From Corythucha ciliata (Eukaryota > Arthropoda > Insecta > Hemiptera > Tingidae), in NCBI GenBank assembly GCA_038030265.1, contig CM075937.1, positions 44,992,198 to 45,056,197 of the forward strand: 64,000 bases of DNA, in the 5' to 3' direction. The notes under the pieces were generated by a model. It was not told where the DNA came from. It ran no database searches and worked only from the letters and a program-made list of their open reading frames with translations. Each line of letters begins with the position of its first letter. The first letter of the stretch is position 1. This document shows, piece after piece, positions 53,041-63,548 of this stretch. The translations under genes were made by a program, and so were the position numbers.

Positions 53041-54156
53041 AAGCAGGCGAATCCTCTCTCCCGCACCTCACAAGTGACTCAAAATGAGCCTTTTGACCTG
53101 CCGTTTCAACAATTGACTCTTTTTATTTTTTTTAAATATGTTTTTTTCCATATAAATATTAAAATTGAAATACAAAAAAGCACCACTACTTGTCCTAATT
53201 ATTTTCAAGTTTTTTTTTTTATCCCTCTCTTGTTCAAACTTTCAAAACAAAATTATTGATTCCTACCCCGCCCCGCTACGTCTCTTTATTTATTCCTATT
53301 TACACTTTGTTTTTTTGTTTTGTTTAGAAACCAGAGGCACAGCCATATTTATATATATTTTTAAAATTTGTTTACACAAATGCGTAAATTAAAAAGTGAT
53401 TGGACTGTCAAAGTATAAACAAAAATCGATGGACTTTTTTTTTTTTTTTTTTACAAATAAACGAGGAAAATGTTTTCTTTAAGAACCGAAACAGTCGATT
53501 TAGGCCCTTTCATCTACACTTTTTAAAACACTCAGCTAGAAAAATAATTTATTCTCAGTTCTATCACCGCTAAATTACTACCTACTTTTTGATAATTTTT
53601 TTTTGTTTTTCTTACATAAAAAAAAAGGTAAAGGAAAGTATGGCACGTTAGCGTTAAGTCACTTTAGTTTTTTGTCTAGTTCTATGTTTTGTTTGTTTTT
53701 TGTTTTTTTTTTTTTTTTAACTCACAAAGGCTCTGAAGGGTCCAGATTTTTGTTTAAAAAGCAGTCGTTTTAAACCCTTAAAATATTTATTGCCTTCGCT
53801 TAAATTTTTAACGAGCTTTAAAGCCTTAATTACGTACTTCTAACCATTATTAATGTGTTTTTTTTTTCAAAAACCGGAAAAGCGAATAATTTGTTTTACT
53901 CTAAGAATTGTGTTTTTGATCGAATAAAAAGGAAGACCTGTGCAGAGAGTCTTTCTTTGTTAATATTAATTTAATTGTTAAGTATTACGCCTAGAAAGAT
54001 AGCGGCAGCTTTGAAAAACATTTCTCCAGTCTACGTTTCAACGATATAAGGACTGCACCCTTTGAAAATGGAACTTACGGAATTGAAAGGATCAGCGAAT
54101 CGTTTCTTTTATTTTTTTTGTTTGTTTGTTTAGACGAAACGCTGATTTGGTAGCTC
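53041..54156. other. AT-rich stretch; possible 3' UTR of the minus-strand exons
   Basis: T-rich on the plus strand with runs near 53211, 53433 and 53700. No frame is convincing. It lies directly downstream (minus) of the candidate terminal exon; AATAAA occurs on the minus strand near 54110, about 45 nt after the stop, so at least the nearest part could be 3' UTR. Confidence 0.45.
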
Positions 54157-54601
54157 TCAGGGCCTGTGATGTCCAACTTCGCGCGACTCTTGATGTTGGC
54201 CACCACCGTGCGATTCACCACCACCGCCACCGTGTTTCTGTTGTTGCTGCTGCTGCTGCTGCTGTGACGATGAGCACGCTTCATACAGGCAAGATGACTC
54301 GCTACACGAGCAACACACGTCGCTGGTAAAACTACTGCTACAGTCGTCGTCGCAACAGTCGCGAACTGAACAGTCGGAATAATCGCCTGTGTTGCATTCT
54401 TGATTTCTTTGTTGGCCGCCTGAAAAAAAGGAGACACACACACACAAATGGCGAGAAGGGGAAGGGTGGAGAGAGACTGTTTTGTTTTGATTTTTACCAA
54501 GGTGGCGATTGATTGGGCTGTGCATCGAAGAGGGTATCATATCAAGCATGGCGCAATTATCACGGTTGTCGTGCCTCGGCCGGTAATTTTCACGGTTTAA
54601 C
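54157..54601 (-). CDS. Candidate host gene, last two exons (Cys-rich, poly-Gln/Gly tail)
   Basis: Two minus-strand exons: 54601-54498 (104 nt) and 54419-54157, with a 78-nt intron at 54497-54420. The intron begins GTAAAAATC and ends CTCCTTTTTTTCAG. The upstream exon is preceded by CTCTTTTTTTCCAG, a strong acceptor, so further exons are expected beyond 54601. The frame joins across the intron without a stop. The upstream exon encodes NRENYRPRHDNRDNCAMLDM; the terminal exon has ECNTGDYSDCSVRDCCDDDC, then CCSCSESSCLYEACSSS, Gln9, a Gly/His tail and TGA. There are twelve Cys in about 45 residues. No family recognised; it may be the cytoplasmic tail of a larger protein. Codon texture differs from the surrounding junk, but the CAG run weakens the case. 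Confidence 0.5.
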
Positions 54602-54835
54602 CTGGAAAAAAAAGAGAATCAAACGTTACTGAATGGATTACATTGGACACAGTACCGGAGTGAGGGGGTGGAGTGACCCAGTGGCGTAGATACCTGCGTG
54701 CCATGAAACAACAATCCCGGATGCCCAAGAGCCCAAGAATAAGGAAGGGGGGGGTCACTCTCCTAACTTTGAAGACCAGTACGTACAAATCCAACATTTT
54801 CCAACTAACTAACTAAAAAAAAAAAAAAAACTGTA
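54602..54835. other. Intron or intergenic, no gene seen
   Basis: If the candidate host gene is real this is upstream intron. G-rich block near 54750; A16 at about 54815. No exon recognised. Confidence 0.4.
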
Positions 54836-55220
54836 TACCTCAATATTTTACTTCAAAACTGACGATTTTACGCCAAAGCCGATGTGTTACCCCTAAACTA
54901 AAGATTTCACTGCACAACGATTTTAAACGAACGACGCACAGCAATTTTAAAACCCAGGGCTTTACGTCAAAATTGATGATTTCACCCTAAAACTGGCGGG
55001 TTTAACCCCAACTGATGAAAAACGAATGATCTTATAAAAACAGACCACTTTTCATTAAAACTGCCGATTTTATCCCTCAAGTGGTGATTTTAGTTTTAAA
55101 AAACGTACGATTTCTCGTCAAAGCTGACGTGTTGACCCCCTCTCCTCTTCCTCCTCCTCATCGCCAATTGAAGATGTCACCACAAAACTGGCAATTTTAA
55201 CCTAAAACTTTTCTGTTTCA
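54836..55220. repeat. Degenerate tandem array, family C (AAAACTGACGATTTTACCCC)
   Basis: About 385 bp of short imperfect units, 20-30 bp, with AAACTGACGATTTTA and ACCCCAAAACT motifs. Related but shorter and more diverged copies lie at 56380-56560 with AAACTGATTATTTGG-like units. Confidence 0.65.
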
Positions 55221-55229
55221 TTTAAAAAA

Positions 55230-55294
55230 GCGCACCAGTGCACCCCAAAAGCGTTCGCGAGAAATTTGTGCAGGTTGGTGCAGGCTGGTGTAAA
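55230..55294. repeat. Dispersed repeat, inverted copy of 17552-17618
   Basis: GCGCACCAGTGCACCCCAAA to GGCTGGTGTAAA; reverse complement of the block at 17552-17618 with a few changes. Confidence 0.65.
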
Positions 55295-56379
55295 GGTGGA
55301 TGTAGAGAAGGGAGGGGGAGAGGGAGCTTTAGGTTACAGAGAAGGTAACACGACTGTTTGCGTTCTCCTCTGCACTACTGTCCACAGATGGAAAGAATGC
55401 AGTTCGGAAGGAAGTGCCTAATGTCTTTTCTAAAAACATTTACTTCAACCCCCCGGCCCCATTACTTTCGGAAAGACTTCCACAGTTCCTCTCGCACTCA
55501 CACTTCAGTCACTGGACGAGTAGACGATATGAATGAAGGGAGGGTCTTCTACTTTCCTCTCTTGTTCGCTCGCTCGCTATTAGCTATTTCTCAGTTCACA
55601 CAACACACAACCTGCCATCACGCTTTCCACAGCTTAATTTTTGACAGAATCAGCTGTAACAACGATTTGAACCAATTAATTAATGGCAAGACTGACGATA
55701 AGTTTGAAAGAGTAGACTGGATAAATAGATTTTTCTCGTTTATTTACACCCTCGGCTTGCCGACAGTCTGTCAGTAGCTTTTTGGTTTATTATTCATTTT
55801 GAATAATACACCTATGTTTTCGGTCAGGAAAAAATGTTTGCAACCCACCCTCAAACTTTATCTGTGTACGTTTTAACATGTCTAGATTCCATTTCTGCGC
55901 AATGTCCGTCCGCCGTATGCCGTCCGGGCCATATCTTGCCCTAGGATTGCTCGAAAAAACTCGTTCTTTCGTACATAGACTCCATTTGGGATCTAGTAGG
56001 TCCTAACATCTGATCAGTTTGATCAACTAACTCCCTGGGATTTTATGGGCCAAAAGCGGGTCCGAAATGGGAATTTTCAAAGGGGTTCCTACCCTAAGGA
56101 AGAACTCGGCCCAGGACAAAAATCACCAAAAGAAACCATCAATAACTTTTTTTTCTTAAAACTTGGAGGACCCCTCCGTTCGTGAAAGTTGTTCGTAGAT
56201 TTTTCAAGTTCATTTGTCAAAACAAAGAAAAATATTTCCGAGCCACGGAAACTTACAGTTTTGCCCCTTGAGAAGTGGCTATTCAAGCAGAAAACAGGGT
56301 TGCCAAGGGGGGCAGGGGGGGAATCTGATAATTTTCCCCACAAAACGGGTATTTATGCTCAGAAAATGCTGAGGATTCA
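55295..56379. other. Intergenic; short repeat shared with 61168-61195
   Basis: Contains at 55378-55404 CTGTCCACAGATGGAAAGAA with TGCAGTT, whose reverse complement recurs at 61168-61195 with one difference. A 139-codon plus frame (55358-55777) overlaps it, but its translation matches nothing I know and I do not call it a gene. Nothing else is recognised up to 56379. Confidence 0.5.
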
Positions 56380-56989
56380 ACTTCCTAAAACTGAATCTTT
56401 GGCAAACTTGAGACACGTCAAATTCTGGTTTCTATACCTCAAATCACACGGTCAAGCTAAATGTTTGGCTCTAGAAAATTATTATATAGCCCTAGAAACT
56501 GATTATTAGGCCCCGAAAACTGAGTATTTGGTCCCGGGAAGCAGGAACCAATTATTTGACTTGACCAAAAAAAAATGATTTCTTGATTATGCACTTCCAC
56601 AATGCCACAAAATATTGATTGGTTAAAACTGTCAATTTTGCTACCAAAACTGGATAATAGCTTGGTTGAAATCTAGTTTCAATCACTGCAGAAAAACGAA
56701 ATATTCGTCTGAATTTACTCTCTAAAATTGATAAATTGGTGGAGCCACATAGATCGTGAACCCTCAAACACTCGTTTGCTCACGGCTAAAATGTTCCTGT
56801 GCAACAATTTAAAGAACTATTTAACATTTTGTTTGCTTTATTAACGCACGTCGAAACATTATGTTTGACCCTATCATGGTTTCCGAACAAATAAGAACTA
56901 AGGTGCGGATTTTGGGTAAAATGTTTAGGGGGGCTGAGCCCTGAGCTCAAGGTTCCCCCTCCCTCTCACAAATCAAATCAAATTCCGAA
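56380..56989. other. Diverged family C-like units and intergenic DNA
   Basis: 56380-56560 has repeated GAAAACTGA(T/G)TATTTGG(C/T)CC-type units; the rest (56560-56989) shows nothing recognisable. Confidence 0.5.
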
Positions 56990-57880
56990 TTTTGTGGATT
57001 ATTGCTCGCAGAAGGTTTTCCTCACTCAAAAAGCCAATATCACAGACTTGACCCCCTTCAAAAGCCAATTGCACCGGGTTGACCTATTTGAAAAAGCAAT
57101 TCCACGGGTCAGACACATTTGATGTCCAATTATCATGGATTTGACGCTCACAGAATCCAATTTCGTGGTTTTGGCTAATTGACTAACAAAATTTCGTGTT
57201 GGCCGGTGCAAAAAAAAAGGTCGCAGGTTTGGCACTTTCTGATACCATATCCTGGATTTGGCGCGTGGCGCCAGCAACCAATTTCGCAGGGTTGCACCCC
57301 TTAAAATGAGTCAATTTTATGGAAAATTACACCTTTTTTTTAAATGTGAAATTTCTAGTGGTTCATATTAAAGAGAAATTTCATGGCTCTGGCTGTTTTT
57401 AAAAACAATATATCGCAGAGTTGGCTCATTCAAAACATATTTGCAGTGCTCCTTCGACTCAAAAAGAGCAATTTCATGACTTTCGACACAGAAAAAAATC
57501 AAAAAATCACGCCATTCAAAAAACAATTTCACTTGTTGGCCTATGAAAAACCAATCGTTGGATTTGACAACCAAAAAAATCACCCGGACCCACTCGGAAA
57601 ACGAATTTGGCGGGTCCGAGATTATCAGAAGTAAATTTTGTGCAGTTGGCTCGTTTAAGAACAATTTCGAGGGGTTTGCTCCCGGAAAAAGTACATTCTA
57701 GAAAATCCAATTGCGTGGGTTTCGCTAGGTAAGCCCCATAAACACCAATTTTGCAGGTGCGGGTGATTAAAACCCCAATTTCGTGGATGTAGCTCATTCT
57801 AACAACAATTCGAGGGCTCGAGAAACTAATTTTGCTGGTTTGACTCGTTCAAAAATGAATTTTCGTAGGAATAGGTCACT
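56990..57880. repeat. Degenerate tandem array, family B
   Basis: About 0.9 kb of units of roughly 35-45 bp with CCAATTTCGTGG, TTTGGCT and CATTCAAAAA motifs. Spacing and sequence vary, so age is high. Matches 52434-52690 in the opposite orientation and 62970-63130 in the same orientation. Apparent open frames here are repeat-derived. Confidence 0.7.
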
Positions 57881-57938
57881 TTTAACTCATTCTGCTGCTA
57901 TTCACGTGACGATGGGAGTGTCAGTAATGTCCAATGAC

Positions 57939-58014
57939 TAGGGCTCCCCCCATAATCGACCTCATTTTTGCCAAAATATCGGGTAAAACGTTGTCGATTA
58001 TGGGAGGAGCCCTA
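57939..58014. mobile_element. 76-bp micro-MITE, TA-flanked
   Basis: TAGGGCTCCCCCCATAATCG at the left is mirrored by CGATTATGGGAGGAGCCCTA at the right, a 22-bp inverted repeat with one mismatch, with 32 bp between. TA at each end fits a Tc1/mariner-type target. It can form a near-complete hairpin. Confidence 0.7.
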
Positions 58015-58157
58015 CTCTAGAATTGGAGCTTCACGAAAAGGTTGTCACCCAATATTTGTATTCATTACTAAACGGCTCTCAAGCATTTTTCTTTAGCGTA
58101 GAAAATATGTCTCAAAATTCAACGACCCCCTCAATTCAAGGAGGGGGTCGACGCAAG

Positions 58158-58554
58158 CATTAATGGGGGTTTCAGGCGGGATTCCCTCGACCCCTTCCCA
58201 GTCAGACCTCGCCTAAACTTCGCACACAAATTTTGGCTCCATTTCTGCACCAATATTCGATTTCAAAGTACAATTTTAATCTTCAGGAAGTTCTATAGAG
58301 ACGTTAGATCATGCTTTTCCAAATTTCATCCCTGAAATTACCTTAAAACACATTTGAATTTTAAAGTGTTTTGGGGTTATTTCAGGGATGAAATTTGGAA
58401 AAGCAAGATCTAACGTCTCTATAGAACTTCCTGAAGATTAAAATTGTACTTTGAAATCGAATATTGGTGCAGAAATGGAGCCGTGTGTGCGAAGTTTAGG
58501 CGAGGGTTGACTGGGAGGGGGTCGAGGAAACCCGCCTGACACCCCGCCTTAATG
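58158..58554. repeat. Long palindrome, arms of ~190 bp, 14-nt loop
   Basis: Arms 58158-58351 and 58366-58554 are nearly perfect reverse complements (for example CTAACGTCTCTATAGAACTT in the right arm), with a loop of 14 nt. Mismatches and small indels are concentrated near the outer ends. No coding sequence. Origin unknown: foldback transposon or local inverted duplication. Confidence 0.85.
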
Positions 58555-59321
58555 TAACAAATACTAGCACCCAAAATGAAATGCACACTTTCCAACCGTC
58601 AGCTGCGATTTTTTTTATTTTATTTATTTTGTTGTTTTTTAGAACTGACGATCGTGACAAAAAAAAAGTTGAATGAAGAGAGGGAATACCATTGAGGTTG
58701 GCAACTTTTTGGTTTGGTGATAGTGAAGTGGTCCAAGGCATGGGAGTGTCCGCCAATCGGCCAAAACTGCACGGTGAAATAACATAATAGTATATTACGA
58801 TCCATGAGGAATACCGCCCGAGTGTTGTACGCTATTTTTTGTACAGCTGAAGTCCTTAATCATTACAATAATAATCATGAAAACCAGTCTTTAAAGCCCT
58901 GTTCAGAAGCTTTGTGCTATGCATCTGTGGAGTGTACTAAGCAAAGAAAAATTAATTCCTTCGAAAAATGAAGCATTTTGATAGGTTGCACGGACTCCAC
59001 AGACGCATATCATATGGTTTGCTTAATAAACTGAAGTGAACACACACTTTAGCCAGCGAATGGTAGGATGACGTAGGAGAACTTTAATCGCCTCTCACCG
59101 TAATTTACAGTGCTTATTTTTGTGTTTTTATGGCTAATGTACAATTTAAAAACAAAATTAGGAAAAACTATTTTTTAAAAAAACAACAAAAGACCTCGAG
59201 TCGAATTTCGAGTCTTTACGCCCGGCTGTACAAAAATCTATTTAAGTAATATGTATAGTAAGCACCTAGTTGGTATAAATGGTCTTTGGCAGAGTCATAC
59301 ACGATGACACTTCGTTGCCTT
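58555..59321. other. Intergenic with a small foldback (58919-59009)
   Basis: TATGCATCTGTGGAGT (58919-58934) and ACTCCACAGACGCATA (58994-59009) form a stem with a 59-nt loop. The rest has no recognisable feature. The 3' terminal inverted repeat of the neighbouring transposase element is expected here but could not be identified. Confidence 0.5.
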
Positions 59322-60756
59322 TTATTTTCCAAAATATATCTCATCCAGAGAGTGGTACGGCCAAATCATCGTCGTCACTGTAAGTTCGTCTTCACTGACG
59401 TCTTCTTCCGAATCTTCTACATCGGCTCCTAAAGATATGACTATTCTGTCAATAGCGTCTTCTTGAACACCATCGTTTACCCATAATTCTTCCTCTAGGC
59501 GTTCGGTGTGACTGATGAACCCTTTCCAGTCTGAAGGTCGTGTTACAGAGTTCAACGCTTCCTTGGTTAGCTCATCCAGACGTTTCATCGACATAACTCC
59601 GGATGTGTTTCTGTCTCGAATGTATCTCTTCTTTTGAGCCCATGCCAGTTCGATAGGGTTAAATTCACACATATACGGAGGGAGTCGAACGACCTTGTGC
59701 CCCTCACCCTTGAAAATTTCGTCTCGAACGTTTTTTCTGCTGGCATGTTGGCCGCAATGAGATCGAACAAATCGGTTTTTCTTTCTCATCGACAAGTCAC
59801 ACTTTATGCTGTGTTTTGTGAGCCAGTTAATCATTTCTGGCTTCGTTGCGTATTTCGTCGGTGGCTTGTCAGCTTGTACGCCATGGTACGGCGCATTGTC
59901 CATGACGACAACGCTATTTCTTTTCAAATTGGGAATAACTCTTTCAGTGATCCACTTTTCGAAATTAGCCCTGTTCATTTGTCCGTGGTAATCTCCTGAA
60001 ACAGTCCCTGCTTTGAAAATCAAGCCCACATTCGGAACGAAACCCTCATCGGAGCCTATGTTCACGACAATCAGCCGATTTGAAGAACTTGGGTTTGATG
60101 TAACGCCACACACTCCTTCGGCTTGCCAACATTTCTTAAATGTTAAGTTGGTGTCAACCCAAGTCTCGTCTAAATAATAAATCGGTCTTCCTTCTTTTCT
60201 CAAAGATCTGATAGTTCGTAAGTATTTATGTCTCAGTATTTTCCTTTTTTGTACAGTTTTTTTTCCATTTGAAGCCCATCTCGCGCAGTATTTTCCTTAA
60301 CGAGTCAGGCCCAAAAGGGAAATCGATTTTACTTTTCAGGACAGGCAGTAGTTTGGAAACAGTCGGAACAATTTTTTCTTGGTCATAGAAATACAAAATT
60401 GTATTTCTAATTACCTGGCGATCAAAGGCATCGACAGAATCGGTGAAAAGAGGCGACGAATGGGGACGAATCTTCCCAGGTGTCGTCAGAATTTCACTAT
60501 CACTTGATTTCATCTCCTTTCGGATATTATGAATCGTCCTTACCGATATACCGCAATAGTGAGCAGCCCTTTCAACTGATTTGTTTAAAGGAAAGGCGGT
60601 TTCTTTTGACGTTTTCTCATTGTCGCACTCTTCCATAACCTTTGCAATCACGTTCCTTGCTTCACTGTGGATGGTTTTACCCCTTTTTCGAGTGGATGCG
60701 GAAGCCATTTCGTGAAGTTGCCAGAGAAAGGAAAATAAAATAAAGGGCGTGCTCAA
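59322..60756 (-). pseudogene. Tc1/mariner-type transposase, DD82E spacing (one frameshift)
   Basis: The N-terminal frame (60756-60226) carries an HTH region: RAAHYCGISVRTIHNIRKEM and a second helix set ending LRKILREMGFKWKK. The catalytic frame (60203-59322) has YYLDETWVDTN (first Asp), VVMDNAPYHG (second Asp) and EFNPIELAW (Glu). I count 82 residues between the second Asp and the Glu, against 34 in Tc1, so this is the DD82E spacing that I recall being described as the Sailor family. An extra A in the A8 run at about 60254-60261 shifts the frame between the two halves; that is the only lesion seen. The acidic C-terminus ends at 59322. Terminal inverted repeats were not found. It would cut and paste at TA sites. 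Confidence 0.87.
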
Positions 60757-61611
60757 TCCGCTTTGGACCGACGGAAAGGTTGACTGATTTTATTTTAATA
60801 ATTAAAAAAAAAACGAAATAAACTTATTGAAAAAAATAGTTAGGTGTAAAAAAAAAATATTTAATAAAAATCAGAACAGCAAGAACAAAGAAGCGCAAGA
60901 ATCAAAGCTGGAAAGCTGAGCAGTTAGCGCCTATCTTAATCCAAATCCTCTGTGCTCGAACGTTCGAAGTCACTGAACACGTTACAACACGAACACGAAT
61001 GAAAAAAATGAAATGAATGAGACGATGAGTCAGAGTCAGAGTCAGATGACTGCCACCGCACGCAGGCGTATGACCACACTGAAGGTCACATCCCCCCAAA
61101 ACCGTCCTGCCCGTCAGCATAAACACGCAAAAGGGTAGTAGTTTGAGAGTACAGAGGGAATTTCTTTAACTGCATTCTTTCCATCTGAGGACAGTACACT
61201 ACACATATTATTCGCGAACAGACATTATATTCCAGGAATTTCGGAATTTTACCATTATTGTATTTCTAGCGGTATAAGGAGGGTTAGGTCTCGACAATGT
61301 CTGTTTAAGCGTTGCGTTGGGTTTAAATTATTTTGCATCCAAAATACCAAAAATTCTGATTGGAGTTTAAGCTCCTAAGCTCAGCTTAGAGAACAGAACT
61401 TCAAGCTCATGTGTTCAGCCCGGGCCTAAGTCCGAATTTCATGAATCATTATTTGAACTTTAACGAACGTCGCTGGTGAACGCTAGGATTCACTGGCAAA
61501 TGCTAAGATTTACCAGCCGTCGGTCTTTCACCATATCATATACGTATATTTATGTTCTGCTCCCCCTGAACGTAAATTTAGTAGGTATATGATATGTCTG
61601 AACATATCAGA
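60757..61611. other. Intergenic, no gene seen
   Basis: Follows the transposase 5' end. AGTCAG triplet repeat near 61026-61050; the 28-bp block shared with 55378-55404 at 61168-61195. The transposase left terminal repeat may lie here but was not recognised. Confidence 0.5.
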
Positions 61612-62124
61612 TTAACTCAAATAATAAACCACTCCACTTATGAGGGGAGGAAGATTTAAAACCCGTCGTTCGTTCAGGTCACTAGCCTCTTGAGGCGATG
61701 GCACTAAAACTGTGTCTGTCATCATCGCCCTTTTCCTGATCGTCAAGTGGCTCCTATTGACGCAGCTCCCGTAGCAGCTTCGCAGATGTTGAAGCATGGC
61801 ATCGATGCCTTCCTGCATCCAAATTTTCCACTGCTGCGGTCGGTAATACACCGACGAAATAATACAAGATTGAGGGTATAGTATACCGGTGGAGTCGAGC
61901 TGGTTGATTGATTTGAATGGGAACAAGCTGGTTCTGATCACATCCCCAGTTTTAGGGCTCAATGCATTTCCAAACGACATTTGAGGCCAAAAACCCGGAA
62001 ACTGTGCTCCTGGGTCACTCCCTCGGTTAGTAGAAAGGATGAAATGCCAGGTTTTATGATCGACGCAGTCTTTAGGAAGCATTAGAGACGATGGGTGTTG
62101 TGGGAAGTATCCATCTTGTTGCAC
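61612..62124 (-). CDS. Unexplained ORF, possible exon or decayed gene
   Basis: A 170-codon minus-strand frame with balanced composition, unlike the homopolymer frames elsewhere: WHFILSTNRGSDPGAQFPG, FWPQMSFGNALSP, YRPQQWKIWMQEGIDAMLQ and RSCYGSCVNRSHLTIRKRAM. There is no ATG at the start; the frame opens at an in-frame GTG after TAA, next to TTTTTAAG, which could be a weak splice acceptor. The stop is at 61612. I recognise no domain. It could be an exon, a transposon fragment or chance. Confidence 0.3.
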   Translation of the reverse strand: MQQDGYFPQHPSSLMLPKDCVDHKTWHFILSTNRGSDPGAQFPGFWPQMSFGNALSPKTGDVIRTSLFPFKSINQLDSTGILYPQSCIISSVYYRPQQWKIWMQEGIDAMLQHLRSCYGSCVNRSHLTIRKRAMMTDTVLVPSPQEASDLNERRVLNLPPLISGVVYYLS

Positions 62125-62969
62125 CGTATCAGCTTAAAAAGCACCTGTTTCCCATAATCCTGAGCTGGTAAAGCAGTGTGTATTCACACTACAGGTGTTT
62201 TCCTTTCCATACATGTGTCTCAACTTGCCTATTGAGACAATGTAAACCCATTCTTGAAGTTTCACAACAGTTCAACCAAAAAAGTTGAAATTGGCCAACA
62301 TTTTTAAAACTAGTGTAACTTTTGATCTGTTCAATATATATTTGTTTATGTATGTATGTTTATGTAAGATAATTTAATCCTCAAAAAATTCCTTCCTGAG
62401 GGCTTTCTCCTAGGATAAACGGTTTAGACGATATAAAAGAATGTTCAACGGAAAACGTGGAATAAAAATATTTTTTTCGGACATTTTTACTTTTGCGGGG
62501 CATGTATTTCGAGAACGGTTAGGAATTAGTGAAACATGCAAATGATAAACGTTTCTGATATTTATGTCAGTTTTAATTGGTTATCACAAAAGTTTTGCCT
62601 ACGATGCTATGTTTTCGAGATATCAGTGAAAATCCGAAAAATGGTACCTTCTTTGTGCTCCCCCCCACTCGGGCTCACCTCCTAGGGGTGGGGACTTTTA
62701 GTATGTTTACCTCCTAACTAGTCCAAACATGGTTACGGAGTTTCTGCTATCGCTCATTCCCTCTAGACCACCTTTTTGATCACTCGTTTACTGGACTATT
62801 TGGCAATTTTACCACTAAGCTGGGAATTTCAAGTGTTTTTTTTTGTTCCGAGAATAAGTTAGCTTTTTAGTTGTGCCAGATCTGTGAAAACGGTATTTTA
62901 GAGCGCGAAAACCGCGAAATAGGTCTTCGAATTATGTACACATTACACTTATATTCGGTGTAAACGCAC
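62125..62969. other. Intergenic, no gene seen
   Basis: AT-rich, with a TATG(T) microsatellite near 62338-62362 and C6 near 62659. No coding or repeat structure recognised. Confidence 0.55.
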
Positions 62970-63130
62970 CTTAAAACCTTAATTTCACGACTTTGGCACT
63001 TTTAAAACCAACTTTTACGGATTTGACTCTCAAAAAGCCAATTCTGTGGATTTGGCTACTCGACGGTCAATATTGGGGTAGGGGTTTCTCTCTTAAAACA
63101 AAAAATCCACCAATTTGTGAGCATTTTGGT
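62970..63130. repeat. Family B copy (short)
   Basis: Units with CAATTCTGTGGATTTGGCTA and ACTCTCAAAAAGCC motifs, matching the 56990-57880 array in the same orientation. Confidence 0.6.
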
Positions 63131-63548
63131 GCATTTTCGAACCGCGAATTTTCTTTTTTCCAGGGCCCTAAACCGGTGAAATTACAAAGAATGAAATTTA
63201 GCAGCTGTAGCGAATTTCTAATAATAGCAAGTGTGCAAAAATCTTTGAAGTTTTATCCCGAAAACGCAGGGCTGGATCTACGATCTTACGTTGGGAGGGG
63301 TTCCACCGTAAATATGATATTATTCATTCTTTTTATAGAACATTGTTCCAGCCATTTTGTTCATTAGTTTTCCATTCCCCCCCCCCCCAACCAACGCATC
63401 TCGGTATTACTTCGACTTTTTGTGAAGCACTTCAATATGTTCTTCTCAAGTCGCGATTCCACTGAACGCGCATTGTTCGCAAACGTTGCAAACGTTTGCG
63501 AACTCCTTTAAATCCAAGATTGGTGCATGAATAATAAGAGAAAGGCGC
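63131..63548. other. Intergenic, no gene seen
   Basis: Holds a C10 run near 63380 and a short palindrome GCAAACGTTGCAAACGTTTGC at about 63479-63500. Nothing coding. Confidence 0.5.

Noticed and set aside
55358..55777. 139-codon plus-strand frame as a host gene
   Set aside because: No recognised domain, no splice context, and it overlaps a short dispersed repeat at 55378-55404.
56990..57880. Open frames of 80-100 codons on both strands
   Set aside because: All fall in the degenerate family B array; peptides repeat with the unit.
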